From the NCBI GenBank assembly GCA_002286855.1, contig NRSV01000040.1, positions 282,226-346,225 on the forward strand: a DNA stretch of 64,000 bases. The letters are read 5' to 3'. The notes below the pieces were generated by a model that was not told the origin of the DNA, did no database searches, and saw nothing but the letters and a program-made list of their open reading frames with translations. The DNA is from Bipolaris cookei (taxonomy: Eukaryota > Ascomycota > Dothideomycetes > Pleosporales > Pleosporaceae). Positions 47,357 to 58,637 of this stretch are shown piece after piece. Every line of letters starts with the position of its first letter. Position 1 is the stretch's first letter. Position numbers and translations under genes: made by a program.

Positions 47357-48011
47357 AGATAGCCCGTCTACTACTACAATTACTTTTTGAATTCGTCAAT
47401 CGACCAAACAATAAGCATGCGGGTAGCCCCATTTGACATGGAGGCCCCTCTCAAAATCTACACAAGGCCGTCCATATTTCTGCATTGTACATGTAGCGCG
47501 AAACCGACTCAAAGGCGAGGATGGTGATGATGATGACGATGACTGGCGTTCTGGCATATCTTACCGTTTCCGCAATGTGAGCCGTGGAAATAGCATAGAG
47601 CAAATGAAACACTTTTTTGTACTCCTTCGTCTTTTGATACAACCAATATTAGGTCACACGACACATGCAAGGCACGACGACGAATTAGCAAGAAGAGGCT
47701 CAAATTTGATAGTACCACGCAAAAGCAACCAAACAACTCTTGTCCCCCAACCATACCCCTCCTAGAAACGCAATGTCATAGCCCCTTCCACACACGCACA
47801 CACAAAACTCCAATGGTGACACAGACAAGAGAATCCCAGAGTCTCCGCTCCGCTCCACCATTTCCATTTGACATTTTCATCACCAATGCAAATAACACTT
47901 CATGGGTCCGTGGCATGCGGGACGCGCGTTCGTTATGGAGATGCCTGGGCAGGGACAGGCACTTGACATTTTTCGTGACTCGCTACATTATAGCTCGCCC
48001 CAGGGGCGAAC
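47357..48011. other. Convergent 3' region, MOB2 / ARF1
   Basis: 655 bp between two stops. It includes an ATGATGATGACGATGA stretch and both 3' untranslated regions; no gene seen. Confidence 0.55.
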
Positions 48012-48744
48012 TTACTGGTGACCGGCCTTGCGGAGGGAGTTGCTCAACCACTCGAGACCCTCGTACAGACCGTCACCAGACGTGGCGCAAGTCGACTGGA
48101 TGTACTGGATCGGGTTAGTAGGGACGCCCTAACAAAGTGGGTCTGCTTGCAACTTACCCAGGCACGTTGTCGGAGGCTGTGGAGACCAAGCTTGTCGGTG
48201 ATTTCAGCAGCGTTCATGGCGTTCTGTCACGAAATGGTTAGACATTGTGCAATTACGGGACTTGCGAGCGATGATAGAGGCTTACAGGCAAATCCTGCTT
48301 GTTGGCAAAGACAAGGAGGAGGGCATCCCTGAGCTCGTCCTCGTTCAGCATGCGCTGGAGCTCCTCGCGCGCCTCAACAACACGGTCGCGATCGTTGCTG
48401 TCGACGACGAAGATAATACCCTGGGTGTTTTGGAAGTAATGCCTCCACAGAGGACGGATCTTGTCCTGGCCGCCGACATCCCACACGGTGAACTGGATGT
48501 TCTTGTACTCGACAGTCTCGACATTGAAACCTGGAAAGGGGGGCAAAAGTCAGCGCACTGCCCTTCGCAACGGTGGCTGTGTGCAGCGCAACATACCAAT
48601 GGTTGGGATGGTGGTGACGATTTCACCCAACTTGAGCTTGTAGAGAATCGTCGTCTTTCCGGCAGCGTCGAGACCGACCATGAGAATACGCATCTCCTTC
48701 TTTCCCCATAGCTTGTCGAAGAGCTTGGAGAATGTGAGACCCAT
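48012..48744 (-). CDS. ARF1: ADP-ribosylation factor 1 small GTPase
   Basis: Four exons, 48597-48744, 48286-48530, 48158-48223 and 48012-48104, give 183 residues. The start MGLTFSKLFDKLWGKKEMR supplies the Gly2 for N-myristoylation and the amphipathic helix. All nucleotide motifs are present: P-loop GLDAAGKTT, switch I ending PTIGFNVE, switch II WDVGGQDKIRPLWRHY, NKQDLP, and CATSGDGLYEGLEWL. Arf1 recruits COPI and other coats to Golgi membranes when GTP-bound. Introns of 66, 62 and 53 bp have GTATGT, GTAAGC and GTAAGT donors. Length and sequence fit class I Arf. The leader upstream may contain a further intron. Confidence 0.98.
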
Positions 48745-49849
48745 GACTGCGGTGGGTGGATGTGCGAGTGTGAGGAGGGTGAGTAGGAAGGCGGTGTATA
48801 GACTCTCGAACCTGTGGCGCTAATTGTCAGGACAGTATTGAGAAGAGAGCCATGGCGTCATGCGCGGAAAGAACATGCCACGACGGGCGTGGTCCTCGCC
48901 GGCGCAGAGACGCACTGGGGGGCGTGGCCTGTTGCCAACCCAAGTCGCAGCCCGGAGGAAAGCTGGCCAAAGGAGGAGGCGAAGAAGGGTGAACAAAGCA
49001 ATCACAGGAAAAAACAAAGCGGCTAGGGACGACTTACGGCTATGTTCAAGAGAGTCGGTGGTATTCGGGGATGGGGCGGGTGGATGTGGATGTACTCTAA
49101 TTGATGCACAGGAAGGGCTGCGTTGAAGAGATGTGGTGGAAAGCGCGGCGAAGGCTGGGCACTGTTCGTAAGCTGGTAAGTGCCACTACCGCCGGCACGT
49201 GACAACTATCAGCGATCGCTTATCTGCGCGTGTTCAAGGACTTGCGGTGAGAGGCGAGCTTCTCCTTTACATTCTTGGAACTGCTCTTATGCGCCTGCTC
49301 GCATCTTGACACGTTTTGGCTCTCCTGAATGTCCAGAGTGGGAATCCAAGCAGCCATTAGCCTTCGCTTGGCCGATCCCCTCAGCCGCCCCAGGATTGCG
49401 TGAGCTCTAGGACCCACAGCTATCCGCACTATTCACTGACGGGACATTCCTGTCTTCAATAGCGGTTCAAGGCGACGATGCATATTGCAACACTTTTTAA
49501 TGGCCTCGTTGTTTCCATGCCCGCCCTTGCAGAGTCATTACCGAGGCCGCAAGACCTGTCCCACCAGTTTCGCCGGCTCCATGGCGCTATTGTGAAACCA
49601 CCTGCCGCTACCCAAGACGACCAAAACATCCAAAAATTGTCTATTTGTAGCATCGTCGCACCGTCGCCTTAGGCAACAATGTTTTGTGCAAGATAACATT
49701 AGTGCATCGCCAACTAGACACGGTTGTCATGTTCCAAGGCAGACATAATTGATACCATCGCTGTTCCGGGTTGCCCCATGTTCTCTTCTCTTGCCATGTG
49801 CATCATTTCCTTGTCTGCTTGTTCCACCTCACATCGCCCTTTGCGCCTC
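48745..49849. other. ARF1 promoter side and 3' side of MAPEG gene
   Basis: 1.1 kb. The proximal part is the ARF1 leader and promoter. Short frames at 49180-49672 lack domains. No RNA gene seen. Confidence 0.5.
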
Positions 49850-50444
49850 TTATGTCTTCATGTCGCCCATAGTCACTGCAACGCGAACCAAGATACGAAA
49901 GCACATCCAAACACCCGTAATCCAGAGCGCACCGCGAATACGTGAAGCCACCCAAGTCACCCTGAGCAAACAATTAACTGTACAGGCAACTCGAGCAGCA
50001 AGAAACGAAACTGCAAAGGCGTCGAGCTTTTCTCGTGCCAGCCCAGCCACGTTGCCTACGACCACTACTGCAACGACGAGGGGAAAACTCTGCCACCTGA
50101 TTAGATGACTGACAACTGTATTCAACCCTCGTTCAAAACTTGCCTCCATCCCGTTGTCATAACATGCACACATACGCATGTACCTGGCATACGACTCTAC
50201 AGGAACATACTGCTTCAACTGTGCTTTGGTATCCCGAGAACGTAGGTTGCTGCTGCCTTCAGTAGGTAGCCTGCCTCTAGCAGCGATGGCCCGAGCAACG
50301 GCGTGAGGCAAGATTGAGACTGGGAGTATCAGCATCATAGCAATGAAGGTGTAGTATGCATTTGAGAAGGAACGTGTGCTTACGGATGAAGTGAATCGAG
50401 ATGGCTAGGATGGACATGTTGTAGCCGTCAAGGTAGGACCACAT
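49850..50444 (-). CDS. MAPEG family membrane protein
   Basis: Three exons, 50384-50444, 50144-50319 and 49850-50089, encode 158 residues. It starts MWSYLDGYNMSILAISIHF; a second ATG nine codons on (50417) is possible. Four hydrophobic segments, the polar stretch RSRDTKAQLKQY and the NGME-SFPLVVAVVVVGN junction fit MAPEG (membrane-associated proteins in eicosanoid and glutathione metabolism). The usual site sequence E-x-x-x-A-x-x-N-G-x-E is partly kept as YARYMRMCACYDNGME. The second intron (50090-50143, 54 bp) starts GCAAGT, a GC-AG intron. Left unspliced it stays open and adds 18 residues, but the spliced form matches the family. Function may be glutathione transferase or peroxidase at internal membranes; unproven. 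Confidence 0.82.
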
Positions 50445-50851
50445 TTTGCCTGGCTAGTTTGTCGTCATTGCTTCAATAGTCAGTGGGAGAAGAAGAGTAT
50501 GAACATTGCTTTGGAGAATGATTGCGCATATAAATCACCCAGACGTTCCTTCCTGGTATGACGGATGGCTCGTATAAACAACGTTGCATGTGAGTATGAG
50601 AAGTGACGAGGGAGCCGTGCTTTCCGAGGAAATGGTAGGCAACAGACACAACTGCTCGTTAGATTGGATAGTACCCTTCAAGACACAGAAACACAACAAG
50701 ACATGATGAAGCTGACTATATTTGAGTGTCTCAAGGTAGATACATAATGACAAGCTATCCAATACTTCACACATGCTACGTCAATGACATGCTCTCAACA
50801 ACCTAAACATTATATCATTGCCACCAGATCCAGTACAACCCCCACTTCCAC
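50445..50851. promoter_or_regulatory. Promoter of MAPEG gene / 3' region of P450
   Basis: 407 bp, AT-rich, without supported coding sequence. Confidence 0.5.
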
Positions 50852-52523
50852 CTACTTCAAGTCCCTCGTCCTCTCCTCACTCTCCCTAATCCACTTATCC
50901 AACAGTTCCCTGTTCCTCGGCTTAAACCCCACCTTAAAATACTTAGGTTCCATCGTCAAACTCGTCGGAAGAGCATTCGCTTCTAGACAATCTAGTACGG
51001 GTTCATCCTTTGGATCAACCGGCGGCGTAAACTCAAACGCCGATATCAACCTCGCAAACGCAGTAAACAGCTCGCGGTTTGCCAAGTGAGAGCCTATGCA
51101 CATGCGGGAACCCGCGCCGTACCCGTAGTGCGGTGTTCCTGCGCCGTCGGGGACGTCGAGGTAGCGCTCTGGATCGAAAGTCTCGGGGTTGGTGAAGTGA
51201 CAAGGGTCGTAGTTGCCAGCATAAGCGTTCATGTAGAAAGTTGTGCCGGCGGGTATGATGGTGCCGTTCCATTCGATGTCTTTGATTGAAACGCGGGGCA
51301 GGGAGATGGGGATGACGATCCAGTAGCGCATAATTTCTTTGCACAAGGCGGTGATGTAGGGGACGCGTTCTTCGTCGAGGCAGCGCTCCCAGGCATCGTT
51401 GTTAGGGTAGACTTTCATGATTTCCTCGTAGGCGCGTTTTTGGATCTTTTGGCCTTTGGGGGTCGCTAAATAGGCGATACCCATGATTAGGTTGCCGGGG
51501 ACGGTGTCGAGGCCTGCGGAGACCATGGAGAGTCCGATGGAGGTGATTTCGGCTGGTGGGTGTGTTAGTGGATGCCTGGTGTAGAGAGATAGAAAAGGGC
51601 TTACCTCTGTTTAGCTTTGCCTCAGGGTCCTTGAGGATGTTGCCGGTAATGCATGGTTTGTCTGTGCCGTTCTTGATCTTCTCTTCCAACATGCTAAGTA
51701 GCTTATTCATGTATATGTCTCGCCTCTTTCGGAAGTGTTCAGCCTCATTGTTTTTACTTGGAAGTAGCCGTAGCAATGGAATGTAGTCTTGCCAATTGTT
51801 GCTTGTCGATCTGAGTGATCCTATGCCCCTTTCGACATCAACAATCTCCTTGAGCAGCGGTGCATTCTTGTTGCCATCAATACGGTATCCGTAGTTCAGT
51901 GTCAAAGATGTGTTCAAAGCGTATCGCTGCCAGTATGCTCGGGGATCGAGATCGATTTCTCCCCCTTTGCTGTCTCGGAGAAGCTCCTTGATAGAGACGG
52001 TCGATTCGAGGTCGATGAGGGGCATATAAGACTGCACGGCAGGACGATTCAGGGCCGTTGCAGCGGCCTTACGGCGAGCTTTGCAGGAGTCATCCCATGG
52101 GGAAGTTCCAATCGTGAAACCTTGTGAGGAGGAGACGACTTTATGGAAGGTATGGAGCATAGGCCGTGAAATCATAGCCGCCTGCTTTGTGATCCAGAGG
52201 TGACGAATGGAGTCAAATGAGTTTGCAAAGACGATTCTCTAGGGTCTTCGTCAGGTTCTCTACTTTTGAGATGAATGATACTCATGCTAAGGATCAGTGC
52301 TTACCTTGCTTCCCATCCTCACCTGGTAGACAGGGCCATACTTCTTTGCCCATTGCTGTGCTACCTTTGGATGGTTCGTGCCAAGTTCGTACAAGCTTCC
52401 AAGCAGAGGAAGCCCAGGGACTTCGGGCAAGCCTTTGATGTGTGGTTTGTCGGTTCCATAGAATAGTCTATACAAGAGGTACCCCAGCACTGCAACGCCG
52501 GCCACGTAGATAGGAATCGCCAT
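50852..52523 (-). CDS. Cytochrome P450, CYP504-like (phenylacetate hydroxylase type)
   Basis: Three exons, 52305-52523, 51605-52238 and 50852-51552, encode 517 residues. It starts MAIPIYVAGVAVLGYLLYRL, an ER membrane anchor, then the Pro-rich hinge GLPEVPGLPLLG. The I-helix is MVSAGLDTVPGNL, the ExxR is KEIMRYW, followed by DPERYL and the heme-binding YGYGAGSRMCIGSHLANREL with the axial Cys. The segments SSSQGFTIGTSPWDDSCKARR and ALNTSLTLNYGYRI are typical of CYP504, which hydroxylates phenylacetate at position 2 (phacA type) or 3-hydroxyphenylacetate at position 6 (phacB type). I lean to the first. Position next to fumarylacetoacetase and homogentisate dioxygenase supports a role in feeding homogentisate. 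Introns are 66 and 52 bp, both GTAAGC. Confidence 0.88.
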
Positions 52524-53178
52524 GGTTGTAGCTAAAACCAATGTGCGAGAGGAATAGAGTTGAAAAAGAAGGGAACTCGCAAAGTTTATGACACAAAGGA
52601 CATCAACTATAGCTTGCTGACATCAAGCGAGGCCTCGCACAACTTAGGCTTGGACAAGACTACACCCTACCCTCGGTAACATAATCCTTCGTCGGACTAG
52701 ACAAGATTTTTAGTTTAGTTACGCTCCAGTAGTCCGGCAACATGGAGTTGTTACACCAATCGTCAAGTCAGGCAGACGATCATGTTAGCCAAGGCGGAAT
52801 AGGGCCGCACGAGAAGTGCGGGGAGGCGCGATGTAGAGTGAGGTCATCGTGTACTAACTAGATCAGGAATATTTCCTGCACACACCTTGGCGACAGGTTT
52901 TGGAGGCCAATGCTTAACAGGTTGACGTATCATGTTTAGTACAACTGCTAACAAGAGAGCCCGTATATGCCTCTACATAACCGACGCACCATGCATGACT
53001 TACAGCATCTCTGCTTAGGTGCAGTACACCGCTTACTCATACATACGCTTTGTTCAAGTATATTCTAGAAAAAAGATAGATACGGAAGGTTTCCTTATAC
53101 GCAACCTCGCAATGGCTCTACTAATTGGAGACAGGGATAGGTCATGCATAGAACATAAGCTAGATTCTCCGAAGGAGC
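52524..53178. promoter_or_regulatory. P450 promoter / 3' region of fumarylacetoacetase
   Basis: 655 bp with no supported coding sequence. Confidence 0.5.
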
Positions 53179-54537
53179 CTACGCAAACTCCAATTTCAAG
53201 GCAGGTTCAACGCGGCCCACGCATTCACCAAATCCAACAAGAGCTTCTTCATCGTTGCCGCATACACCTCGAATAGTAACCTCATCACCATCCTCGAGGA
53301 ATGTTCTCTTCTCTCCTTGAACTGCGATAGAATCTTTGCCGTTGTTGCTCTGCTCTAGGAAGCTTCCGTATTCAGCCGGAGTGGTGCCACTAATGGTGCC
53401 AGAGCCCAGTAAATCACCGGGCTGGAAGGGGCATCCATTGACGCTGTGATGTGTCAGCATTTGTGGGAAGGACCAAAGTAAGTTTCGACCGTTGACTTTG
53501 GAAACCGTAGCTTTGCTGCCAGATGATGCTGCTACGTGTTAGCCAAGTTTAGTCTCAAAGGGTCCAGGAGTGGTAAACATACTCTTGAGATCGATTTGAA
53601 GATTGATATCGTAGACAGTCTTGTCGTTCTTCTCTCTCAAATAGGGTAGTACTTCAACATCATTCTCGAGGCCCTTTGTCTTGAATGGCTCCAATGCATC
53701 AGCGAGCACGACCCACGTACTGAGGGTTGTGCCAAAGTTCTTTGCATTGAAAGGTCCCAACGGCACGTACTCCCATGCTTGGATGTCTCTAGCTGACCAG
53801 TCGTTCATGAGCACCACACCGAACAAGTTTTCTTCGGCTTTTTCGATTGGTATTGGCGTCCCTTGCTCGTTTGAGCCACATACAAAAGCTCCGAGCTCGA
53901 GCTCCATATCGAGCTTCCTACACGGGCTGAATGTAGGTGCCCGTTTCTCTGCTGTAGGATTCAACAATATCTGGCCATTGGGCCGTCGAATTGGGGTCCC
54001 CGAAGGTACGACTGAGGATGCTCGGCCATGATAACCGACTGGCAGATGCTTGTAGTTTGGTTGCAGGGCCTCTTCTGGGCCTCGGAATATAACACCGCAG
54101 TTGTAGGCATGGTTCAAACCCGCAAAGAAGTCGGTGTAGTCGCCAATCTTGAACGGAAGATGGGCACGGACCTCTTTGAGAGATAACAGAGCCTGCTTTT
54201 GAAGAGTAGAGTTGTTCTGAAGGACATCTGGGTAAGTGGTGTCCTTGGAAAACACACTCTGTATGTACTTGCGAACGACGGAATGGACAGGGCGGCCGAG
54301 TGCAGCGAATGCATTCAATGAGGGCTCTGAGAAAACGGCCTGATGAGGCTGGATGACAGAGAGGGCCGAGAAGCCATTGCCGGCTGCAAAGGCCTCGAGA
54401 TCTAGGGCATGGTCTCCAATGGCAACTGCAACTCGTGGTTTTGTCGACGAGGCAGTCGAAATGACGCCAAACGGAATGTTGGCTAGTGAAAAGTGCGAGC
54501 CGCGAGGTATGGCAAACCAAGATCGCAGTGAAGCCAT
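53179..54537 (-). CDS. fahA: Fumarylacetoacetase
   Basis: Two exons, 53583-54537 and 53179-53531, encode 435 residues. It starts MASLRSWFAIPRGSHFSLAN, the usual SWF-P opening. Metal ligands are in IGDYTDFFAG, LDMELELGAFVCG and LMNDWSARDIQAWEYVPLGP; GTISGTTPAEYGSFLE lies in the C-terminal core. The enzyme hydrolyses 4-fumarylacetoacetate to fumarate and acetoacetate, the last step of tyrosine and phenylacetate breakdown. The intron acceptor is a tandem TAG-CAG at 53529-53534, so two products differing by one Ala are possible (intron 51 or 54 bp). It is divergent from homogentisate dioxygenase over 637 bp, suggesting joint control. Confidence 0.95.
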
Positions 54538-55174
54538 GGCAAGACGTGTGGTGTGGTGTTTTGTTCGGATAGCGGGGATGATTAAATGCAGTACATGCAG
54601 TGCTGACTACTCTACAGGTCAGCTCCAATGCGTCTGTGTAGTACCGTACTGCCTCGAGAGCCTCGCGAGGATAATATGCAATTGAGCTGTCGGAGTTTCC
54701 ATGCGCAGGCCCGCAAGGATACCTTGCACATCGGCAAAGCCAGAATGCCAGCCGCATGAGGACCCTCTTCTTCGCGGTTGCTGTGCTTCTGGCCCGCCGT
54801 CGGCTTGTGACGGAATCGGGATGGAGACGGGCAGGCGGGCCCGGAAAGATTCCGTCATTTGCCTGCGGATCGTCATGTTGGATACCCCGCCGCCTGTGGA
54901 CTGTGGGGTAAGCCGATGTGAAGGCTCTCCATGGCCCACCACTACTCCGCTTCCATATTATGATGCCATGGGCGACGGAATCAAAAGCCGTCCATTGCCG
55001 CACCGTGCAGCGCAGCCATGACCGAGGCGCAGCTTGATGCTTCCTTCACTAATTCCGTGGGGCCGTTGTACATAGATTCAAGAAGACCGTAGTGGTAGTG
55101 CCGCCCGATCGATGCATACGTAGTCTTTTACTTTCCGACAGAAGCAAAGTTGAACAATTGACCCGCCTCTCACG
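54538..55174. promoter_or_regulatory. Divergent promoter, fahA / hmgA
   Basis: 637 bp between the starts of two enzymes of one pathway, the natural place for shared activator sites. I could not identify a specific operator by eye. Confidence 0.6.
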
Positions 55175-56646
55175 ATGCCGTCTACACAGTTCGCTTTCAA
55201 GGAAAAGTACCGATACCAGAACGGCTTCAACTCGTACCATGAGTGCGGACTCCCAGTGCTGCCCCGCTTAGTACAAGCTAACGGCATCGTAGGTCCGAAG
55301 CAGTAGAGGGCGCGCTCCCTATCGGTGCAAACTCACCACAAAAGCCCCCGTACGGCCTCTACGCCGAGAAGCTTTCTGGAACCGCTTTCACAGCACCTAG
55401 ACACGAGAACCAGCAAACATGGCTCTATCGTATCTTGCCATCTTGCGGCCACAGTAATTTTGAGCCCCGTGAATCGACGGCATTCAACACAAACCCCGAG
55501 AACAAGCCATGGGAGCGGATACACTATATCCCAAACCAGCTCCGATGGGATCCCTTCGACCTCGACGAGACGGTAGACTGGGTGCACTCTCTGCACCTGG
55601 TGGCTGGTGCTGGTGACCCTACAATGAAGTCGGGGGTCGGATACTTCATATATGCTGCAGGAAAGGATATGGAGGCCAATGAAGCATTCTACTCGGCTGA
55701 TGGTGATTTCCTAATTGTCGCTCAGCACGGTGTGCTTGATATTCAGACCGAGCTGGGCCGTCTTGTCGTACGCCCCAACGAGATCTGTGTCATACCGCGT
55801 GGTATTCGATACCGTGTCACGCTCCCTCAAGGTCCTGTGCGAGGATACATTCTGGAGCTGTATCAGGGACACTTCACCCTCCCCGAGCTTGGGCCTATAG
55901 GCTCCAATTGCCTTGCGAATGCGCGAGATTTCCAGGCGCCAGTGGCCGACTTTGACGAAGATACGGAGACAGAGTGGCAAATTCTCGCAAAGTTTGCTGG
56001 CCACCTTTATGCTGCGAAGCAAAAACATACGCCATTCGATGTGGTGGCGTGGCATGGCCTTTACTATCCATACAAGTACGACCTCGGTCGCTTCAGTACA
56101 ATAGGGAGTATTTCATATGATCACCCAGATCCATCCATCTTCACTGTTCTTACCGCGCCGTCGGACCACGCAGGAACCGCAGTTGCGGACTTTGTAATCT
56201 TCCCACCTCGGTGGTTGGTTGCTGAAAATACGTTCCGACCGCCATGGTACCACCGAAACACCATGTCGGAATTTATGGGCCTTATTGGCGGCCAGTACGA
56301 TGCTAAGACTGGAGGAGGTTTCCAGCCAGCCGGCGCGTCTCTACATAATGTCATGTCGGGCCACGGACCTGACGCTGCTACACACGAGAAAGCATCGAAT
56401 GTTGAGCTGCAACCGAATAAAGTCGGCGAGGGTAGCATGGCGTTTATGTTCGAGAGCTGCCTGATGATTGGCGTAACAGACTGGGGCCTAAAAAAGTGCC
56501 GAAAGATCCAGGAAGGTTACAACGCGGAAAGCTGGGAGCCGCTGAAGCCGCACTTCAAGAGGCCTGGCAAGAAGATTGACAATGGCGTCTCGCCGCTGGT
56601 GGCAGGATCTGAGGGCGATAAGGGACAAGTACCTCACTACACGTGA
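55175..56646 (+). CDS. hmgA: Homogentisate 1,2-dioxygenase
   Basis: Two exons, 55175-55242 and 55293-56646, encode 473 residues. It starts MPSTQFAFKEKYRYQNGFNS; the 50-bp intron has a weak donor GTGCGG but a clear GCTAAC branch point and GTAG, and joins YHE to SEAVEGALPIG, exactly as in relatives. Core segments are WERIHYIPNQLRWDPFDL, GVGYFIYAAGK, CVIPRGIRYRV, FPPRWLVAENTFRPPWYHRN and, with an iron-ligand His, SLHNVMSGHGPDAATHEKAS. It opens the ring of homogentisate to maleylacetoacetate with ferrous iron and oxygen. The tail LVAGSEGDKGQVPHYT is slightly longer than in animals. Loss leads to homogentisate build-up and brown pyomelanin in fungi. Confidence 0.97.
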
Positions 56647-57225
56647 GTGAAACGAGTGGCTAGCTGTACCTGTAGCGACAAAATGGAGAGTACTGATGGA
56701 TCTCCGACCGAATTGAGTACAGTAATGTCGGCGAGATTCGGTGCTAGCGAAGGTGCTTGCTGCATTAGTCTAGAGCATAGCGCGTCGACGGTGCTGGACC
56801 AGGTGGGCGCGGTTTCATGCCCCGCAGCAAGTAGAGTGCAGCTTACCCGCGCGCACTGCTCGGAGTTTATCAAGACATTTTGTTCATGGATAGGGCGTTT
56901 AGATACTGAATTGACATGATTCATGCGGGGCTCCTGTATGGTCAGACTCACATACTAGCAGATTTGCGCCTATCAATGATGGAGGGGTCGACGTGTCCCA
57001 GGCCCGTCCAACTCCATGTGCCGATACGGCACAGTCCAAGGGTCCACTAGCGTCAACAGGTGTTAGAGCGCGGGGCTATCTTCTCCCACTTTTCTCCTCC
57101 TCGACGCCGCTCTCTTACTCTCTCTTACTCTCTTCATCCTCTCCCATCCCTTCTTCCTCTCCCTCCCTCTTCTCTCTACCCTTTCTTTCTCAATTTTCCC
57201 GAATTTGCCACACACAGCCTTCATC
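56647..57225. promoter_or_regulatory. SAH1 promoter with long pyrimidine tract
   Basis: The stretch 57080-57205 is almost wholly C and T on the plus strand, ending about 20 bp before the ATG. CT-rich leaders of this kind mark strongly expressed housekeeping genes in filamentous fungi. The first part is the hmgA 3' region. Confidence 0.65.
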
Positions 57226-58637
57226 ATGTCTGCCCCCGCCCACAAGTTCAAGGTTGCTGACATCAGTCTCGCGGCCTTCGGTCGCCGCGAGATTGAGCTC
57301 GCCGAGAACGAGATGCCTGGTCTGATGGAGACCCGCCGCAAGTACGCTGATGACCAGCCCTTGAAGGGTGCCCGCATTGCTGGATGCCTGCACATGAGTA
57401 GGTTGCCTCTAGAGATTTGCCACGATCAAAGGAAATATTTTTGCTAATACGCATTGCAGCCATCCAGACTGCCGTCCTCATTGAGACTCTCAAGTTCCTC
57501 GGTGCTGAGCTCACCTGGACTTCGTGCAACATTTTCTCCACCCAGGACCACGCCGCTGCCGCCATTGCCGCCGCCGGTGTGCCCGTCTTCGCCTGGAAGG
57601 GCGAGACTGAGGAGGAGTACGAGTGGTGCCTTGAGCAGCAGCTCACCGCTTTCAAGGATGGCAAGAGCCTGAACTTGATCCTCGACGACGGTGGTGACCT
57701 TACTGCCCTTGTCCACAAGAAGTACCCTGAGATGCTCAAGGACTGCTATGGTGTCTCCGAGGAGACCACCACCGGTGTCCACCACCTCTACCGCATGCTC
57801 AAGGGCAACGGTCTCCTTGTCCCCGCCATCAACGTCAACGACTCCGTCACAAAGTCCAAGTTCGACAACCTGTACGGGTGCCGTGAGTCGCTTGTCGACG
57901 GTATCAAGCGTGCCACCGATGTCATGATTGCTGGCAAGGTCGCCGTTGTTGCCGGTTTCGGTGATGTCGGCAAGGGTTGCGCCCAGGCTCTCCACAGCAT
58001 GGGTGCCCGTGTCATCGTCACTGAGATTGACCCCATCAACGCCCTCCAGGCTGCCGTCTCCGGCTTCCAGGTCACCACAATGGAGAAGGCTGCTCCTCAG
58101 GGTCAAATTTTCGTCACCACCACTGGTTGCCGTGACATCCTGACTGGCGCTCACTTCGAGGTTATGCCCAACGACGCCATTGTCTGCAACATTGGTCACT
58201 TCGATATCGAAATCGATGTTGCCTGGCTCAAGGCCAACGCCAAGTCAGTCACCAGCATCAAGCCCCAGGTTGACCGCTACCTGATGAAGAACGGACGTCA
58301 CATCATCCTCCTTGCTGAGGGTCGTCTCGTCAACTTGGGATGCGCTACTGGCCACTCTTCTTTCGTCATGTCCTGCTCTTTCACCAACCAGGTCCTCGCC
58401 CAGATTATGCTTTACAAGGCATCTGACGAGGCTTTTGGAAACAAGTACGTCGAGTTCGGTAAGACCGGCAAGCTCGACGTCGGTGTCTACGTTCTGCCCA
58501 AGATCCTCGACGAGCAGGTTGCTCTTCTTCACTTGGCACACGTCAACGTCGAGCTCTCCAAGCTCACTGACGTCCAGGCTGAGTACCTCGGTCTCCCTGT
58601 CGAGGGTCCTTTCAAGAGCGACATCTACCGCTACTAG
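57226..58637 (+). CDS. SAH1: S-adenosyl-L-homocysteine hydrolase
   Basis: Two exons, 57226-57397 and 57460-58637, encode 449 residues, the standard length. It starts MSAPAHKFKVADISLAAFGR. Catalytic sequence includes CNIFSTQDHAAAAIA, ILDDGGDLT, EETTTGVHRL-like SEETTTGVHHLYRM, and NVNDSVTKSKFDNLYGCRES; the NAD site is VAGFGDVGKGCAQALHSMGA. The C-terminal KSDIYRY is the usual end, important for cofactor binding. The enzyme splits S-adenosylhomocysteine into adenosine and homocysteine and keeps methylation running. The intron has a GTAGGT donor, GCTAAT branch point and GCAG. Codon use is strongly biased to C-ending codons, as in highly expressed genes; this creates long antisense frames that are not genes. 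Confidence 0.98.

Noticed and set aside
53918..55003. 361-codon open frame on the minus strand
   Set aside because: It overlaps fumarylacetoacetase on the same strand in another frame and the fahA/hmgA promoter, has Cys/Arg/His-rich random composition and no domain.
57444..58199. 251-codon antisense frame within SAH1
   Set aside because: A by-product of strong C-ending codon bias in SAH1; Val/Asp/Gly-rich with no domain.
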